From: Vagococcus martis
GTDB taxonomy: Bacteria; Bacillota; Bacilli; Lactobacillales; Vagococcaceae
DNA length: 64,000 nucleotides
Direction of reading: 5' to 3'
NCBI RefSeq assembly: GCF_002026305.1
Contig: NZ_MVAB01000001.1
Coordinates: forward strand, 1,594,001-1,658,000
Numbering within the stretch: position 1 is the first letter of the stretch; the number at the start of each line of letters is the position of its first letter. The position numbers were made by a program, and so were the translations under genes. Shown one piece after another: positions 1-8,298 of this stretch. The notes under the pieces are model-generated. The model searched no databases. It was not told the origin of the DNA and saw only the letters and a list, made by a program, of their open reading frames with translations.

Positions 1-323
1 GCTATTCTGACTTGATGCAAGAAATGTCAAAAAAACTTAAAACAAAACTAGAAGCGGGTATTTTTATTGATGAGCCAATCAGTCAGTGGTCGTTCTTAAA
101 ACCAGAACTAACCTGGATTATTAGGCAAGGAGAAGTTCACGGAAAGTTAGGTCAAGAGCTAGTGGTATTTGGACAACGAGAGTGGGAAGTATTTATTGCC
201 GAATGTGAGAAGAAAATTCAGTGGCTACAGCCAATCACATTTTTATTAATTGCTGTGCTGATTGTATCAGTTTATGGCTCTTTGTTATTGCCAATATACA
301 GTGGAATGGGGGATTTCTATTGA
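1..323 (+). CDS. comGB: ComGB, competence pseudopilus platform protein (3' part)
   Basis: The frame is open from the left edge to a TGA at 321-323, so only about the last 106 residues are present. ComGB is the polytopic inner-membrane platform protein (type II secretion F family) on which the competence pseudopilus is assembled for DNA uptake. What is seen: a soluble helical stretch with charged residues, then one strongly hydrophobic segment near the C-terminus, as in the last membrane helix of GspF/PilC proteins. The assignment rests mainly on the position directly before comGC, whose TTG start overlaps this stop codon by 4 bp. The 5' part and comGA lie outside the window. Confidence 0.85.
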   Translation, partial: YSDLMQEMSKKLKTKLEAGIFIDEPISQWSFLKPELTWIIRQGEVHGKLGQELVVFGQREWEVFIAECEKKIQWLQPITFLLIAVLIVSVYGSLLLPIYSGMGDFY

Positions 324-619
324 ATACGTTAAAGAAGTTAAGAAAAAAACATGATGGTTTTACGTTACTTGAAATGCTGATTGTGTTATTAGTTATTGCT
401 GTTCTGATTATTTTGTTTGTACCAAATTTGACGAAACAACAAGCCGGTATTAACAAACAAGGAGATGAAGCGCTAGGTAAGGTCATCCAAACACAAACTG
501 AAATGTACTATTTAGATCATTCTGAGCGACCAAAAGATTTAGATGAATTAGTTCAGGGAGGATATATTTCAAAAGAACAAAAAGACAAAGCCGAGAAAAT
601 AGGCATTGTGGTTGAATGA
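320..619 (+). CDS. comGC: ComGC, major competence pseudopilin
   Basis: Major pseudopilin of the competence pilus, about 99 residues, the usual family length. A short basic leader (KKLRKKHDG) precedes FTLLEM, the prepilin peptidase site; cleavage is expected between G and F, followed by the hydrophobic N-terminal helix. The open frame extends upstream to 221, but I choose the TTG at 320 because it follows a GGAATGGGGG purine stretch and overlaps the comGB stop as TTGA, a typical translational-coupling arrangement. The 3' end overlaps comGD by 14 bp. Family knowledge: ComGC is processed by ComC and forms the filament that spans the wall. Confidence 0.9.
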   Translation: MNTLKKLRKKHDGFTLLEMLIVLLVIAVLIILFVPNLTKQQAGINKQGDEALGKVIQTQTEMYYLDHSERPKDLDELVQGGYISKEQKDKAEKIGIVVE

Positions 620-1055
620 TGAAGGTTTTACACTCTGGGAATGTTTATGTGTGTTACTTGTCATTAGTATTTTAGCTATCATGCCAATTTTAAAAATAGA
701 GAAGTGGCGGGAAAAACAAACTGCTGCTTCTCAACTTATTTTGTTTGAACGATTGTATGAGAGAAGTCAGCATAGTGCCGTTGTTGAACAGGAACAGAGC
801 AAAGTTAAAGCAATAAGTTCCTCACAGTGTCTCTTCTTTAGTTACACCTTTAAGGGAGAAAAAATAGAAGAGAAGATTGAAATAAAGAGGCCTTTATATA
901 TTCAAAAAGACAGTGAAGTAACGCTACAGAGTGGATCAGCTAGTCCAAGTGTTTTAGAAACCTTTGAGTTTTATGATGACTCAACTCAAACGAGCATTCG
1001 ATATGTGGTTCAGTTAGGTAGTAGTAAGGTGTTTAAATATGTTGAGAAAAAATGA
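606..1055 (+). CDS. comGD: ComGD, minor competence pseudopilin
   Basis: Minor pseudopilin of the competence machinery, 149 residues. It has a very short leader (MWLNDEG) before the processing motif FTLWE, then a hydrophobic helix, then a soluble C-terminal domain with many lysines and glutamates. The start is a TTG at 606; a second in-frame TTG at 612 is possible, and both lie inside the end of comGC, so coupling to comGC translation is likely. It overlaps comGE by 17 bp. Function is inferred from the motif and from its place in the comG operon order. Confidence 0.85.
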   Translation: MWLNDEGFTLWECLCVLLVISILAIMPILKIEKWREKQTAASQLILFERLYERSQHSAVVEQEQSKVKAISSSQCLFFSYTFKGEKIEEKIEIKRPLYIQKDSEVTLQSGSASPSVLETFEFYDDSTQTSIRYVVQLGSSKVFKYVEKK

Positions 1056-1341
1056 TGGGTATTTATTATTAGAAAGTCTTTTAGCTATGCTTGCCTTAAC
1101 AGTGGGAATCCTTTTTATGTGTGAAACCATCGTTTTTATCAGATATGAACAGGAGAAAAGCCAGAATGATTTAGAGTTAGCGATTTTTGCCAAAGAGTGG
1201 GAGTATGCTACCACACAAAAAGATAAGGAAGCCTTACGCCAAAAAGCAGAAAAAGAAAAAATAGTGATAATTGATGGGAGTGATCAACAGATTGTTTTAA
1301 AGAAAAATGGTCGCGTGTTAGATATCAGCAGAGATGGCTGA
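1039..1341 (+). CDS. comGE: ComGE, minor competence pseudopilin
   Basis: Small pseudopilin-like protein of 100 residues. The N-terminus MLRKNDG followed by YLLLES is a prepilin processing site with Y in place of F at +1 of the mature protein, then a hydrophobic stretch to about residue 30 and a charged soluble tail. The ATG at 1039 has an AAGGTG ribosome site 7 bases upstream, within the comGD end. It ends at a TGA (1339-1341) that overlaps the proposed comGF start as CTGA. It belongs to the comG operon and contributes to the competence pilus; ComGE is poorly conserved, so the name rests on motif and order. Confidence 0.8.
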   Translation: MLRKNDGYLLLESLLAMLALTVGILFMCETIVFIRYEQEKSQNDLELAIFAKEWEYATTQKDKEALRQKAEKEKIVIIDGSDQQIVLKKNGRVLDISRDG

Positions 1342-1751
1342 CATCACAAAGTGGTTTTACACTGTTCGAGTGTCTTGTGGCACTTAGTTTAACGATGGGA
1401 TTATTATTATTTGTGACACCATTTATCAAGCAGGTCAATGGCATATGGCAAGTACAAAAAGACGCATCTTATCTGGAAATACAGATTGGAAAACAACAAT
1501 TAGAGTATGAAATAAAAGAACTGACACTTGTTGAGGTACAACCTAGTCAATTGATTTACAAAAAAAAAGGTCCAGATAAAGAGGATAAAATTATTTTTGA
1601 CTTATACAAAGACACATTGAGGAAGCAACCTGGCTTTCATCCAATTATTGTAGGACTTAAAACAGCGAACTGTATTGAGCACGACCATGTTATTGAGATG
1701 AATTTAGAAACAGAAAAAGGGGATAGTTATGTTTACTTTTTACAAAAATAA
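1338..1751 (+). CDS. comGF: ComGF, competence pseudopilus protein, non-canonical start
   Basis: The reading frame carries a clear prepilin motif, SGFTLFECLVAL, encoded at 1350-1385, then a hydrophobic helix and a soluble domain, as expected for ComGF. The first ATG/GTG/TTG in this frame is the GTG at 1377, which would remove the processing site. Upstream, back to the in-frame stop at 1281-1283, there is no ATG, GTG or TTG. I propose the CTG at 1338, which overlaps the comGE stop as CTGA, the same architecture as TTGA at comGB/comGC. This start is inference. The 3' end overlaps comGG by 23 bp. Confidence 0.75.
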   Translation: MTSQSGFTLFECLVALSLTMGLLLFVTPFIKQVNGIWQVQKDASYLEIQIGKQQLEYEIKELTLVEVQPSQLIYKKKGPDKEDKIIFDLYKDTLRKQPGFHPIIVGLKTANCIEHDHVIEMNLETEKGDSYVYFLQK

Positions 1752-2055
1752 TGAAGGAGGGATAGCTATCCCTTTTTTGTGTTTATTGGCACTTTTTACG
1801 ATTAGTACCTTATATTTGATTGATGATTACAAGCAAAAACAGTTGTTGATGAAACAAGCAACAGACTCTTATTTAGCAGATATACTTGAAGAAAAATCTC
1901 AAGCAGATATTTTAATAATGGAAAATAATGAAACCAAAATTGTCAATTATTCTGTGGGGCAAGTGACACTGGAGAAAAGCAGATTTGGTAGTTTAGTGAA
2001 ATTAAAAATAGAACTTCATAGTGGTTTTAAACGACATGTTTTTGTAAATAATTAG
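1729..2055 (+). CDS. comGG: ComGG, last protein of the comG operon
   Basis: A 108-residue protein with a short N-terminal segment containing NNEGGIAIPFLCLL, then a hydrophobic helix and a lysine-rich soluble domain. This resembles the non-canonical pseudopilin ComGG, which in Bacillus acts with ComGE and ComGF at the pilus tip or base. The ATG at 1729 follows an AAAAAGGGG ribosome site and lies within the end of comGF. No clear terminator follows; the next gene begins about 125 bp downstream with its own promoter-like sequence. Confidence 0.75.
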   Translation: MFTFYKNNEGGIAIPFLCLLALFTISTLYLIDDYKQKQLLMKQATDSYLADILEEKSQADILIMENNETKIVNYSVGQVTLEKSRFGSLVKLKIELHSGFKRHVFVNN

Positions 2056-2106
2056 TAAAGGCTATCATCAGACGAAAAAAACCCTATCATTTTCAGTTTG
2101 AATGCC

Positions 2107-2135
2107 TTGAAATATCCAAATTCTTTCGATAGAAT
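2107..2135 (+). promoter_or_regulatory. Promoter for the methyltransferase-ackA pair
   Basis: TTGAAA (2107-2112) and TAGAAT (2130-2135) are separated by 17 bases and lie about 45 bp before the methyltransferase start. The match to a sigma-A promoter is good, so the methyltransferase and ackA can be expressed independently of the competence operon. No experimental start is known. Confidence 0.55.
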
Positions 2136-2181
2136 AGGAAAGTAAGAGATTTGTGAATAAGACAAGGAAGAGGTGACACAT

Positions 2182-3195
2182 TTGTCTCAAACGAATGTTG
2201 AGATAGGCTTTCAAGATTTGAATGAATCTGTGAAATTGCTACAGAAGACATTGGACACGTCTTTTTTTGATGCCTATGTTGAAAACGGTGAAAATTTATT
2301 GGATGGTGGCAGTGTTCGTGTGATTGATAATGTACCAAGTCAGTCAGAGGTGACACAACTTGAAACATATTATCAAGAATTATTAAATATGGACTTGTCA
2401 GTTGAAGAAAAACGAAAAATCACCCAGTTAACATTACTTAGTGGCTTAAAAGTGGAACCACTTCAAGCAAATCATCAACTAACACCAGATAGTATTGGTT
2501 TTTTATTTGTTTATATGATTGAACAACTAACCAAACATGAAAAAAGCAATATGGTTGTTGGGGACTTGTCAGTTGGTATGGGTAACTTACTCTATACAAT
2601 TTTGAGTAATTTGGATTTAGCTGGTTACAAAGATATTCGAGGCGTTGGCGTTGATGCTGATGACTTGCTATTACAAGTAGCTGCAGTAAACAAGAATTGG
2701 TTAGGATTAGAGGTTGAATTATTTCACCAAGATTCTTTAGAGCCACTTCTTATCGAACCACTTGATGTGGCAATAGCTGATTTACCGATAGGTTATTATC
2801 CTAAAGACGAGGTAGCAAAAGACTTCATGACATCTTTTCCTACTGAACATAGTTATGCTCATCATTTAATCATGGAACAAAGCATGCGATATGTTAAAGA
2901 AGGAGGATTTGGTTTATTTTTATTACCAAATAATTTTTTGGAAACAGAGCAGGCGGATGTCCTAAAAAAATGGTTAGTGGAAGAAGTTTACTTACAAGGC
3001 ATATTACAATTACCAAAAACTCTTTTTAGTCAAAAAAGTTTAGGAAAATCAATAGTCTTGGTTCAAAATAAAGGTGGAGAATCCTCGCAAGCAAAAGAAG
3101 TATTACTTGCAGAATTACCATCTTTGAAAGAAAATCAAAGTGTATTAAATTTTGTCAATCAGTTTCGTCAATGGTGCGAATCGAATATAAAATAG
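2182..3195 (+). CDS. Class I SAM-dependent methyltransferase, YtxK/ComYH family
   Basis: About 337 residues. The N-terminal third is helical; the C-terminal part carries a SAM-binding fold ([17 protein letters not shown] as motif I) and ADLPIGYYP where N6-adenine methylases have NPPY-like motif IV. The family corresponds to Bacillus YtxK and streptococcal ComYH, found between the pseudopilin operon and acetate kinase exactly as here; ComYH is reported to be needed for transformation in streptococci. Substrate unknown. I prefer the TTG at 2182 because GGAAGAGG ends 8 bases before it; the GTG at 2173 overlaps that ribosome site. Followed by ackA after 13 bp. Confidence 0.85.
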   Translation: MSQTNVEIGFQDLNESVKLLQKTLDTSFFDAYVENGENLLDGGSVRVIDNVPSQSEVTQLETYYQELLNMDLSVEEKRKITQLTLLSGLKVEPLQANHQLTPDSIGFLFVYMIEQLTKHEKSNMVVGDLSVGMGNLLYTILSNLDLAGYKDIRGVGVDADDLLLQVAAVNKNWLGLEVELFHQDSLEPLLIEPLDVAIADLPIGYYPKDEVAKDFMTSFPTEHSYAHHLIMEQSMRYVKEGGFGLFLLPNNFLETEQADVLKKWLVEEVYLQGILQLPKTLFSQKSLGKSIVLVQNKGGESSQAKEVLLAELPSLKENQSVLNFVNQFRQWCESNIK

Positions 3196-3208
3196 AGGAG
3201 AAAATAAA

Positions 3209-4393
3209 ATGTCAAAAACAATCGCAATTAACGCTGGAAGTTCAAGTTTAAAATGGCAATTATATACAATGCCAGAAGAAACAGTAGTCGCTAAAGGAAT
3301 CGTAGAAAGAATTGGTTTAAATGATTCAATCTTTACTATTAAATATGGCGAAGATGAAAAATATGAAGTAATCAAAGACATCGAAGATCATGAAATTGCT
3401 ATTAACATGTTATTAGAACAATTAACAGCATTAAACATTATTGACTCATTTGATGAAATCACAGGAGCTGGACACCGTATTGTAGCTGGTGGGGAACATT
3501 TCAAAGAATCAGCTATTATTGATGATAAAGCACTTGCTTTAGTTGATGAATTAGCAGAATTTGCACCATTACATAACCCAGCAGAAGCAAAAGTTATCCG
3601 TGTATTCCAAAAATTATTACCAAACACATTAAACGTTGGAGTATTTGATACATCATTCCATACAACAATGCCAAAAGTAAATTACTTATACAGTATTCCA
3701 ACTGAGTACTATGAAAAATATGGTGCTAGAAAATATGGTGCACATGGAACAAGTCATCGTTACGTTGCAGAACGTGCAGCTGATATGTTAGGTAAACCAA
3801 TCGAAGAGTTAAAAATCATTACATGTCATTTAGGTAATGGCGCTTCTATTACAGCGGTTGAAGGTGGAAAATCAATCGATACATCAATGGGATTCACACC
3901 ACTAGCAGGTGTTACAATGGGAACTCGTTCTGGTGATATTGATGCATCATTATTACAATACTTAATGGGTAAATTAGAATTAACTAACATTAAAGATATG
4001 ATTGATATCTTAAACAAAAAATCTGGTTTATTAGGTTTATCAGGTATTTCAAGTGACATGCGTGACTTAGAAAACTCTGATACAGAAGCAGCAAAAGTTG
4101 CTTTAGAAATCTTTGAAGACCGTGTACGTAAATACATCGGTAGCTACGTTGCAACAATGAATGGTGTAGATGCGATTGTCTTTACAGCAGGAATTGGTGA
4201 AAACGCAGTAGATATCCGTAAAAACATTATTGATGGATTAAGCTTCTTCGGTTGTGAAATGGACGCTGAGAAAAACAGCGTTCGTGGAGAAGAACGCATT
4301 ATTTCAACTGATGATTCAAAAGTAAAAGTATTATTAGTTCCAACTGATGAAGAATTAATGATTGCTAGAGACGTTGAAGCATTAAAAAAATAA
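3209..4393 (+). CDS. ackA: Acetate kinase
   Basis: Interconverts acetyl phosphate plus ADP with acetate plus ATP, the energy-yielding step of mixed-acid fermentation; acetyl phosphate also acts as a phosphodonor. The 394-residue length is normal. The ASKHA phosphate-binding segment [12 protein letters not shown] is at the N-terminus, DTSFHTTMP near residue 150 and [10 protein letters not shown] near 180 are family signatures, and the C-terminal half contains [16 protein letters not shown] ribosome site precedes the ATG. It ends at a strong hairpin shared with the convergent stress-protein gene. Confidence 0.98.
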   Translation: MSKTIAINAGSSSLKWQLYTMPEETVVAKGIVERIGLNDSIFTIKYGEDEKYEVIKDIEDHEIAINMLLEQLTALNIIDSFDEITGAGHRIVAGGEHFKESAIIDDKALALVDELAEFAPLHNPAEAKVIRVFQKLLPNTLNVGVFDTSFHTTMPKVNYLYSIPTEYYEKYGARKYGAHGTSHRYVAERAADMLGKPIEELKIITCHLGNGASITAVEGGKSIDTSMGFTPLAGVTMGTRSGDIDASLLQYLMGKLELTNIKDMIDILNKKSGLLGLSGISSDMRDLENSDTEAAKVALEIFEDRVRKYIGSYVATMNGVDAIVFTAGIGENAVDIRKNIIDGLSFFGCEMDAEKNSVRGEERIISTDDSKVKVLLVPTDEELMIARDVEALKK

Positions 4394-4403
4394 TTAGATA
4401 GAT

Positions 4404-4445
4404 AAAAAGACGAGAGCCAAATGATTGGTTTCTCGTCTTTTTTTG
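4404..4445. terminator. Bidirectional terminator between ackA and the stress-protein gene
   Basis: AAAGACGAGA pairs with TCTCGTCTTT, with an additional inner CCAA/TTGG pairing, and is followed by T residues on the plus strand and preceded by A residues, so it can stop transcription from both sides. Confidence 0.85.
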
Positions 4446-4461
4446 ATTTTTAAGGTTTATT

Positions 4462-4917
4462 TTATTGTTTGTTATCCACGTCGGTGCGAACGACTAAAAC
4501 ATCACTTTTGGCATGAACAGAAACATAGCTAGAGACAGAACCTAATAAAATTCGCTCCATTGTATTTAATCCAGTTGCACCTAACATAATTAAATCAATT
4601 CCTAATTCTTTTGGTAAATCTTCAGATAGAACGATTTTAGGTACACCAATACAAATCACTGTTTCTACTTTGTCAAACTTGTGCTCATGAGCGTACTCAA
4701 TATATTGTTTCAAGGCTTCATCAGCCTCTTTTTTAGCATTTGTTGCAAGTGTCTCGTCATAAGATGAAACAGTTTCAAATGCGCGCATATCAACAATATG
4801 AGCGATATAAAGGGTGGCATCGTTTCGTTTGGCTACATGCACTGCTTTTTTTAGTGCACGTTCTGATTCTTTTGATCCATCCATTGCGACCAATATTTTT
4901 TTGTATTCTTTTTGCAT
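4462..4917 (-). CDS. Universal stress protein, UspA family
   Basis: A single-domain 151-residue cytoplasmic protein. The N-terminus has ILVAMDGSKESERAL, and the C-terminal part has GATGLNTMERILLGSVS, matching the G-2x-G-9x-G(S/T) ATP-binding motif of the ATP-binding Usp class. Such proteins bind ATP and accumulate under stress or slow growth; the specific role is unknown. Its ATG follows an AGGGGAG site at a rather long distance (about 12 bases). It is the last gene of a minus-strand series downstream of rarA, the 6S RNA gene and a small membrane protein gene. Confidence 0.92.
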   Translation of the reverse strand: MQKEYKKILVAMDGSKESERALKKAVHVAKRNDATLYIAHIVDMRAFETVSSYDETLATNAKKEADEALKQYIEYAHEHKFDKVETVICIGVPKIVLSEDLPKELGIDLIMLGATGLNTMERILLGSVSSYVSVHAKSDVLVVRTDVDNKQ

Positions 4918-4934
4918 GATAATCCATACTCCCC

Positions 4935-5204
4935 TTAGTGAATATTTTGAGATAATATTATACTAAATCCAGCCGATACGCAAAGTACAATAATGATGAA
5001 AACTAAGCTAGTTAACTTTGTTGCAAAAAATAACCCAATAACTATACCAATAATCGCTAATACAAGAAGTGATACTGAAAAAGCTTTTAATGTGGGTTGA
5101 TTTTTTTTAGTAAAAACGACTAACAAAGCCTCTTGCTTTTTTGATAAAAAATAACTAATAACACATAAAATAAAAGCAAAAACTAATAGAATAATTTTAT
5201 ACAA
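4935..5204 (-). CDS. Small membrane protein, three predicted helices
   Basis: About 89 residues, very hydrophobic: one N-terminal helix followed by a short KKQ loop, a lysine-rich stretch (FTKKNQPTLKAF), then two closely spaced helices. I do not recognise the family. I prefer the TTG at 5204, preceded by AAAAGG, because the alternative GTG at 5234 lies at the 3' end of the predicted 6S RNA. It sits 17 bp before the stress-protein gene and could be read through from 6S RNA or rarA transcription. No function is proposed. Confidence 0.6.
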   Translation of the reverse strand: MYKIILLVFAFILCVISYFLSKKQEALLVVFTKKNQPTLKAFSVSLLVLAIIGIVIGLFFATKLTSLVFIIIVLCVSAGFSIILSQNIH

Positions 5205-5234
5205 CGTATCACAACCTTTTCTTTTTAAACGCAC

Positions 5235-5428
5235 AAAAAAATATCCGTCGATGCCGTTTTGTATCCCTGATGGTTGAACCCGCTAAAAAATGCAGGTGGG
5301 AATCGCTGTAAATACCTCAAACTACCAAATGAAAAGGCCTGTTTTTAATAAATACTCGTTGATTCCCAAAGTAAAACGATTTGTTCGGTCAACACTAATG
5401 GGGATACTGCGTACATCACAGATATCTT
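5235..5428 (-). ncRNA. ssrS: 6S RNA
   Basis: About 190 nt between rarA and the small membrane protein gene, without a coding frame. On the minus strand the two ends pair over a long interrupted stem: GTATCCC with GGGATAC, GTTGA-CC with GG-TTCAAC, and an outer arm (GATATCTGTGATG with CATCGACGGATAT, allowing a bulge and GU pairs). This rod-like shape with an open centre is the form of 6S RNA, which binds the sigma-A RNA polymerase holoenzyme. Family knowledge: 6S RNA genes of Firmicutes often lie beside rarA. The 3' end is a run of T after the outer stem. Boundaries are estimates. Confidence 0.75.
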
Positions 5429-5434
5429 AGTTAT

Positions 5435-5463
5435 ATAATAGCACAGGAGTTAAGATTCTTCAA
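5435..5463 (-). promoter_or_regulatory. Promoter of the 6S RNA gene
   Basis: On the minus strand, TTGAAG (5458-5463) and TATTAT (5435-5440) are spaced by 17 bases, with TG one base before the -10 (extended -10). It lies directly at the end of rarA, giving the RNA its own start near 5428. Confidence 0.6.
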
Positions 5464-5466
5464 TTG

Positions 5467-6747
5467 TTAGGACTGGCCTTTCTTTTGTGATGTTAGCCAT
5501 TCCCACTGTTTTCCTAAAGCTATTTCGTATTTTCCAGTTTTTACGGGTTCGTAATAAGAGGTATTTTTAATTTTATTTGGCAAGTACTGTTGTTTGACCC
5601 AATGGTTATCAAAACTGTGTGGGTATTTGTAATCGACTCCACGATTTAATTTTTCAGCACCTTTGTAATGTGAATCTTTCAAATGATTAGGAACGTCTCC
5701 TGTATTTCCTTGTCTAATGTCACTTAAGGCATTGTCAATCGCGACGATACTTGAATTTGATTTTGGTGATAAACACAAATCAATGACAGCATTGGCTAAA
5801 GGAATACGTGCTTCAGGAAAGCCTAATTTTTCAGCTGCTTGAACAGCCGAAACAGTTCTTGCACAAGCTCCAGGATTAGCTAGACCAATGTCTTCATACG
5901 CAATCACCATCAGTCGTCTGCAAATCGACATCATATCCCCAGCTTCAACGAGTCTTGCCATATAATGCAAGGCAGCATCGACATCACTTCCACGAATACT
6001 TTTTTGAAACGCAGAAATCACATCATAATGCGCATCGCCGTCTTTGTCATGGGTAAGTGATTTTCGTTGCACACATTCTTCTATGATATCTAAAGTAATG
6101 ATAATCTTTCCATGATCATCAGGTTTAGTTGATTTGACAGCAAGTTCTAAACCATTTAGTGCACTTCTTAAATCACCATTTGTTGCTCGTGTTAAATGAG
6201 TCAGGGCTTTATCAGTGACCGTCACATCCAACTCACCTAAACCATCTTGACTGTCAGTTAACGCTCTTTCAATCGCTTGTTTGATATCTTCTTCATTGAG
6301 CGGTTTGACTTCAAAAATCTGCGTTCGACTTCGAATCGCTGGGTTAATTGAAATATAAGGATTTTCAGTTGTCGCACCAATCAAAATAACCCGACCGTTT
6401 TCTAAATGAGGCAATAAAAAATCTTGTTTTGGTTTATCAAGGCGATGGACTTCATCTAGTAATAAGATAAGGGTGCCACTCATTTTTGCTTCTTCCACAA
6501 CAATTTGTAAATCTTTTTTACTATCTGTTGCAGCATTCAACATACGAAAAGCATAGTGAGTTGACCCTGCAATCGCACTAGCAATACTTGTTTTTCCAGT
6601 TCCAGGTGGACCATATAAAATCATAGAGGATAATTGTTTAGCATCAACCATGCGGCGAATGATTTTTCCTTCACCAACTAAATGGGTTTGGCCAACTACA
6701 TCATCAATCGTTTTTGGTCTCATACGATAAGCGAGAGGTTTATTCAT
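5467..6747 (-). CDS. rarA: Replication-associated recombination protein A (RarA/MgsA)
   Basis: A 426-residue AAA+ ATPase related to clamp-loader subunits and RuvB; it acts at stalled replication forks together with SSB. Walker A GPPGTGKTSIA is near residue 50, Walker B LLLDEVHRL near 95, sensor-like GATTENPY and an arginine-finger region RSRTQIF follow, and the C-terminal tetramerisation domain carries RRLMVIAYEDIGLANP. The frame extends 17 codons upstream, but the ATG at 6747 has the GGGGGAAGA ribosome site and starts with the conserved MNKPLAYRMRP. It is followed by the 6S RNA gene, a conserved neighbourhood. Confidence 0.96.
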   Translation of the reverse strand: MNKPLAYRMRPKTIDDVVGQTHLVGEGKIIRRMVDAKQLSSMILYGPPGTGKTSIASAIAGSTHYAFRMLNAATDSKKDLQIVVEEAKMSGTLILLLDEVHRLDKPKQDFLLPHLENGRVILIGATTENPYISINPAIRSRTQIFEVKPLNEEDIKQAIERALTDSQDGLGELDVTVTDKALTHLTRATNGDLRSALNGLELAVKSTKPDDHGKIIITLDIIEECVQRKSLTHDKDGDAHYDVISAFQKSIRGSDVDAALHYMARLVEAGDMMSICRRLMVIAYEDIGLANPGACARTVSAVQAAEKLGFPEARIPLANAVIDLCLSPKSNSSIVAIDNALSDIRQGNTGDVPNHLKDSHYKGAEKLNRGVDYKYPHSFDNHWVKQQYLPNKIKNTSYYEPVKTGKYEIALGKQWEWLTSQKKGQS

Positions 6748-6859
6748 CTGTCTTCCCCCTTTAATAAACTCATTATAACATAGGATTAGTAATGACAAAT
6801 GCTAGCAACTTTTGTATGATAGGAGAGACAATACAAAGAAAGTGTAAGTGTGTGAAAAA

Positions 6860-7333
6860 ATGAAAGACAATATGTTAACAGAATTAGAAAAACAACTTGA
6901 AAAATCTTTAGGAGACTTTGATTTTGCGATTGATTGGGATGTCAAACAACATCGTATAGAAGTATCTGTTTTGCTATTTGCTGAAAATAAATTAAATGAT
7001 GTCATTGAAGATGAAGAAGGAACGCAATCTGAAGAAGAAGTGATAGAATTTGAAGATAGTTTAATATTATATGCTGATGATAAAGAAGTTCCTGATGAAT
7101 TAGAATATTTAACTGTGATTCCATTTAATCGTAAAAAAGGAATGATAAAAGGAGATATCACAGCGTTAGCAAACTATTTAGCAGAAGTATTAGTTAATGG
7201 ACAAGGTGATTTACTAGATTTCTTAAATGATGAAACCATCGAAACGTTTGAGTTAGTATGGGACGATGCGGCGTTTGAAGAGATGAAAAAAAATAATAAC
7301 GAGACAGCTATGGTAGCTTATCCAAAGTATTAA
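6860..7333 (+). CDS. DUF3013 family protein
   Basis: An acidic cytoplasmic protein of about 157 residues, rich in Glu and Asp, with no membrane segment and no known catalytic motif. Its place just before prmA is the usual location of DUF3013 proteins in Enterococcus and Streptococcus; function unknown. The start is uncertain: GTG 6848, ATG 6860 and ATG 6872 are all in frame, and the ribosome site (AAAGAAAG) is weak for each. I use 6860. It is separated from prmA by 15 bp, which includes an AAAGGGAG site, so the two are probably cotranscribed. Confidence 0.75.
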   Translation: MKDNMLTELEKQLEKSLGDFDFAIDWDVKQHRIEVSVLLFAENKLNDVIEDEEGTQSEEEVIEFEDSLILYADDKEVPDELEYLTVIPFNRKKGMIKGDITALANYLAEVLVNGQGDLLDFLNDETIETFELVWDDAAFEEMKKNNNETAMVAYPKY

Positions 7334-7348
7334 AAGGGAGATTAGACA

Positions 7349-8296
7349 ATGAAGTGGAATCAATTATCTGTTATTACTTCCAGTGAGGCAGTAGAAGCAG
7401 TATCAAGTATTTTAATGGAAGCAGGAGCTAACGGGGTAGCTATTGAGGACTCAATGGACCTAGTGAATTTTGAGAGTGACCCTTTTGGAGAGATTTTAGA
7501 TAAAGATACGTTTTCTCATCGAAAAGAGGGGGCAGAAGTGATTGCTTATTTCCCAGAAACATTATTTTTACCAGAAATTATTCCTAGTATTCAACTAAAA
7601 GTAGAAGAACTTTCGACATTCGGTTTAGACATTGGTGAACATAGCATCACTGCTTCTGAAGTAGAAGAAAGTGACTGGGCAACTGCTTGGAAAAAATATT
7701 ATCACCCGGTCAATATTAGCCGTTATTTAACGATTGTACCTGAATGGCAAGAATATACACCAAACAATCCTGATGAGCATATCATTTATCTTGATCCAGG
7801 CATGGCATTTGGAACAGGCACACATCCAACCACACGTTTGACGTTACAAGCACTTGAGGTGACATTACGTGGTGGAGAGACAGTGCTAGATGTGGGAACA
7901 GGTTCTGGCGTATTAAGTATTGCGAGTAAATTTTTAGGAGCAGAAGACGTGTTTGCTTATGATTTAGACGAGGTTGCGGTTAATTCCGCAAAAGAAAATA
8001 TGGCATTAAATCCTATCGCAAAAGACGTACATGTTTCAGCTAATGACTTATTAAATGGTGTAGATAAAAAAGCAGACGTCATTGTGGCGAATATTCTGGC
8101 TGACATTATTGTACTGATGTTAAAAGACGCACATCGTTGCCTGAAAGATGACGGAACACTGATTATTTCAGGAATTATCGAAGACAAAGTCCCAATGATT
8201 TTAGAAGAATTAGAAAAAGAATCATTTGTTGTGGATCAATTATTCAAACAAAAAGATTGGTATGCTATCATTGTTAAAAAACAATTGGAGGATTAA
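7349..8296 (+). CDS. prmA: Ribosomal protein L11 methyltransferase
   Basis: Transfers methyl groups from SAM to lysines and the N-terminus of ribosomal protein L11. The 315-residue length is typical. The catalytic domain has DPGMAFGTGTHPTT near residue 150 and SAM motif I DVGTGSGVLSIA near 180, plus ANILADII, the motif IV equivalent. The N-terminal half is the L11-recognition domain, with SDWATAWKKYYHP. It is followed after 2 bp by rsmE, a conserved pair. L11 itself (rplK) is 40 kb away in this window. Confidence 0.97.
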   Translation: MKWNQLSVITSSEAVEAVSSILMEAGANGVAIEDSMDLVNFESDPFGEILDKDTFSHRKEGAEVIAYFPETLFLPEIIPSIQLKVEELSTFGLDIGEHSITASEVEESDWATAWKKYYHPVNISRYLTIVPEWQEYTPNNPDEHIIYLDPGMAFGTGTHPTTRLTLQALEVTLRGGETVLDVGTGSGVLSIASKFLGAEDVFAYDLDEVAVNSAKENMALNPIAKDVHVSANDLLNGVDKKADVIVANILADIIVLMLKDAHRCLKDDGTLIISGIIEDKVPMILEELEKESFVVDQLFKQKDWYAIIVKKQLED

Positions 8297-8298
8297 AC

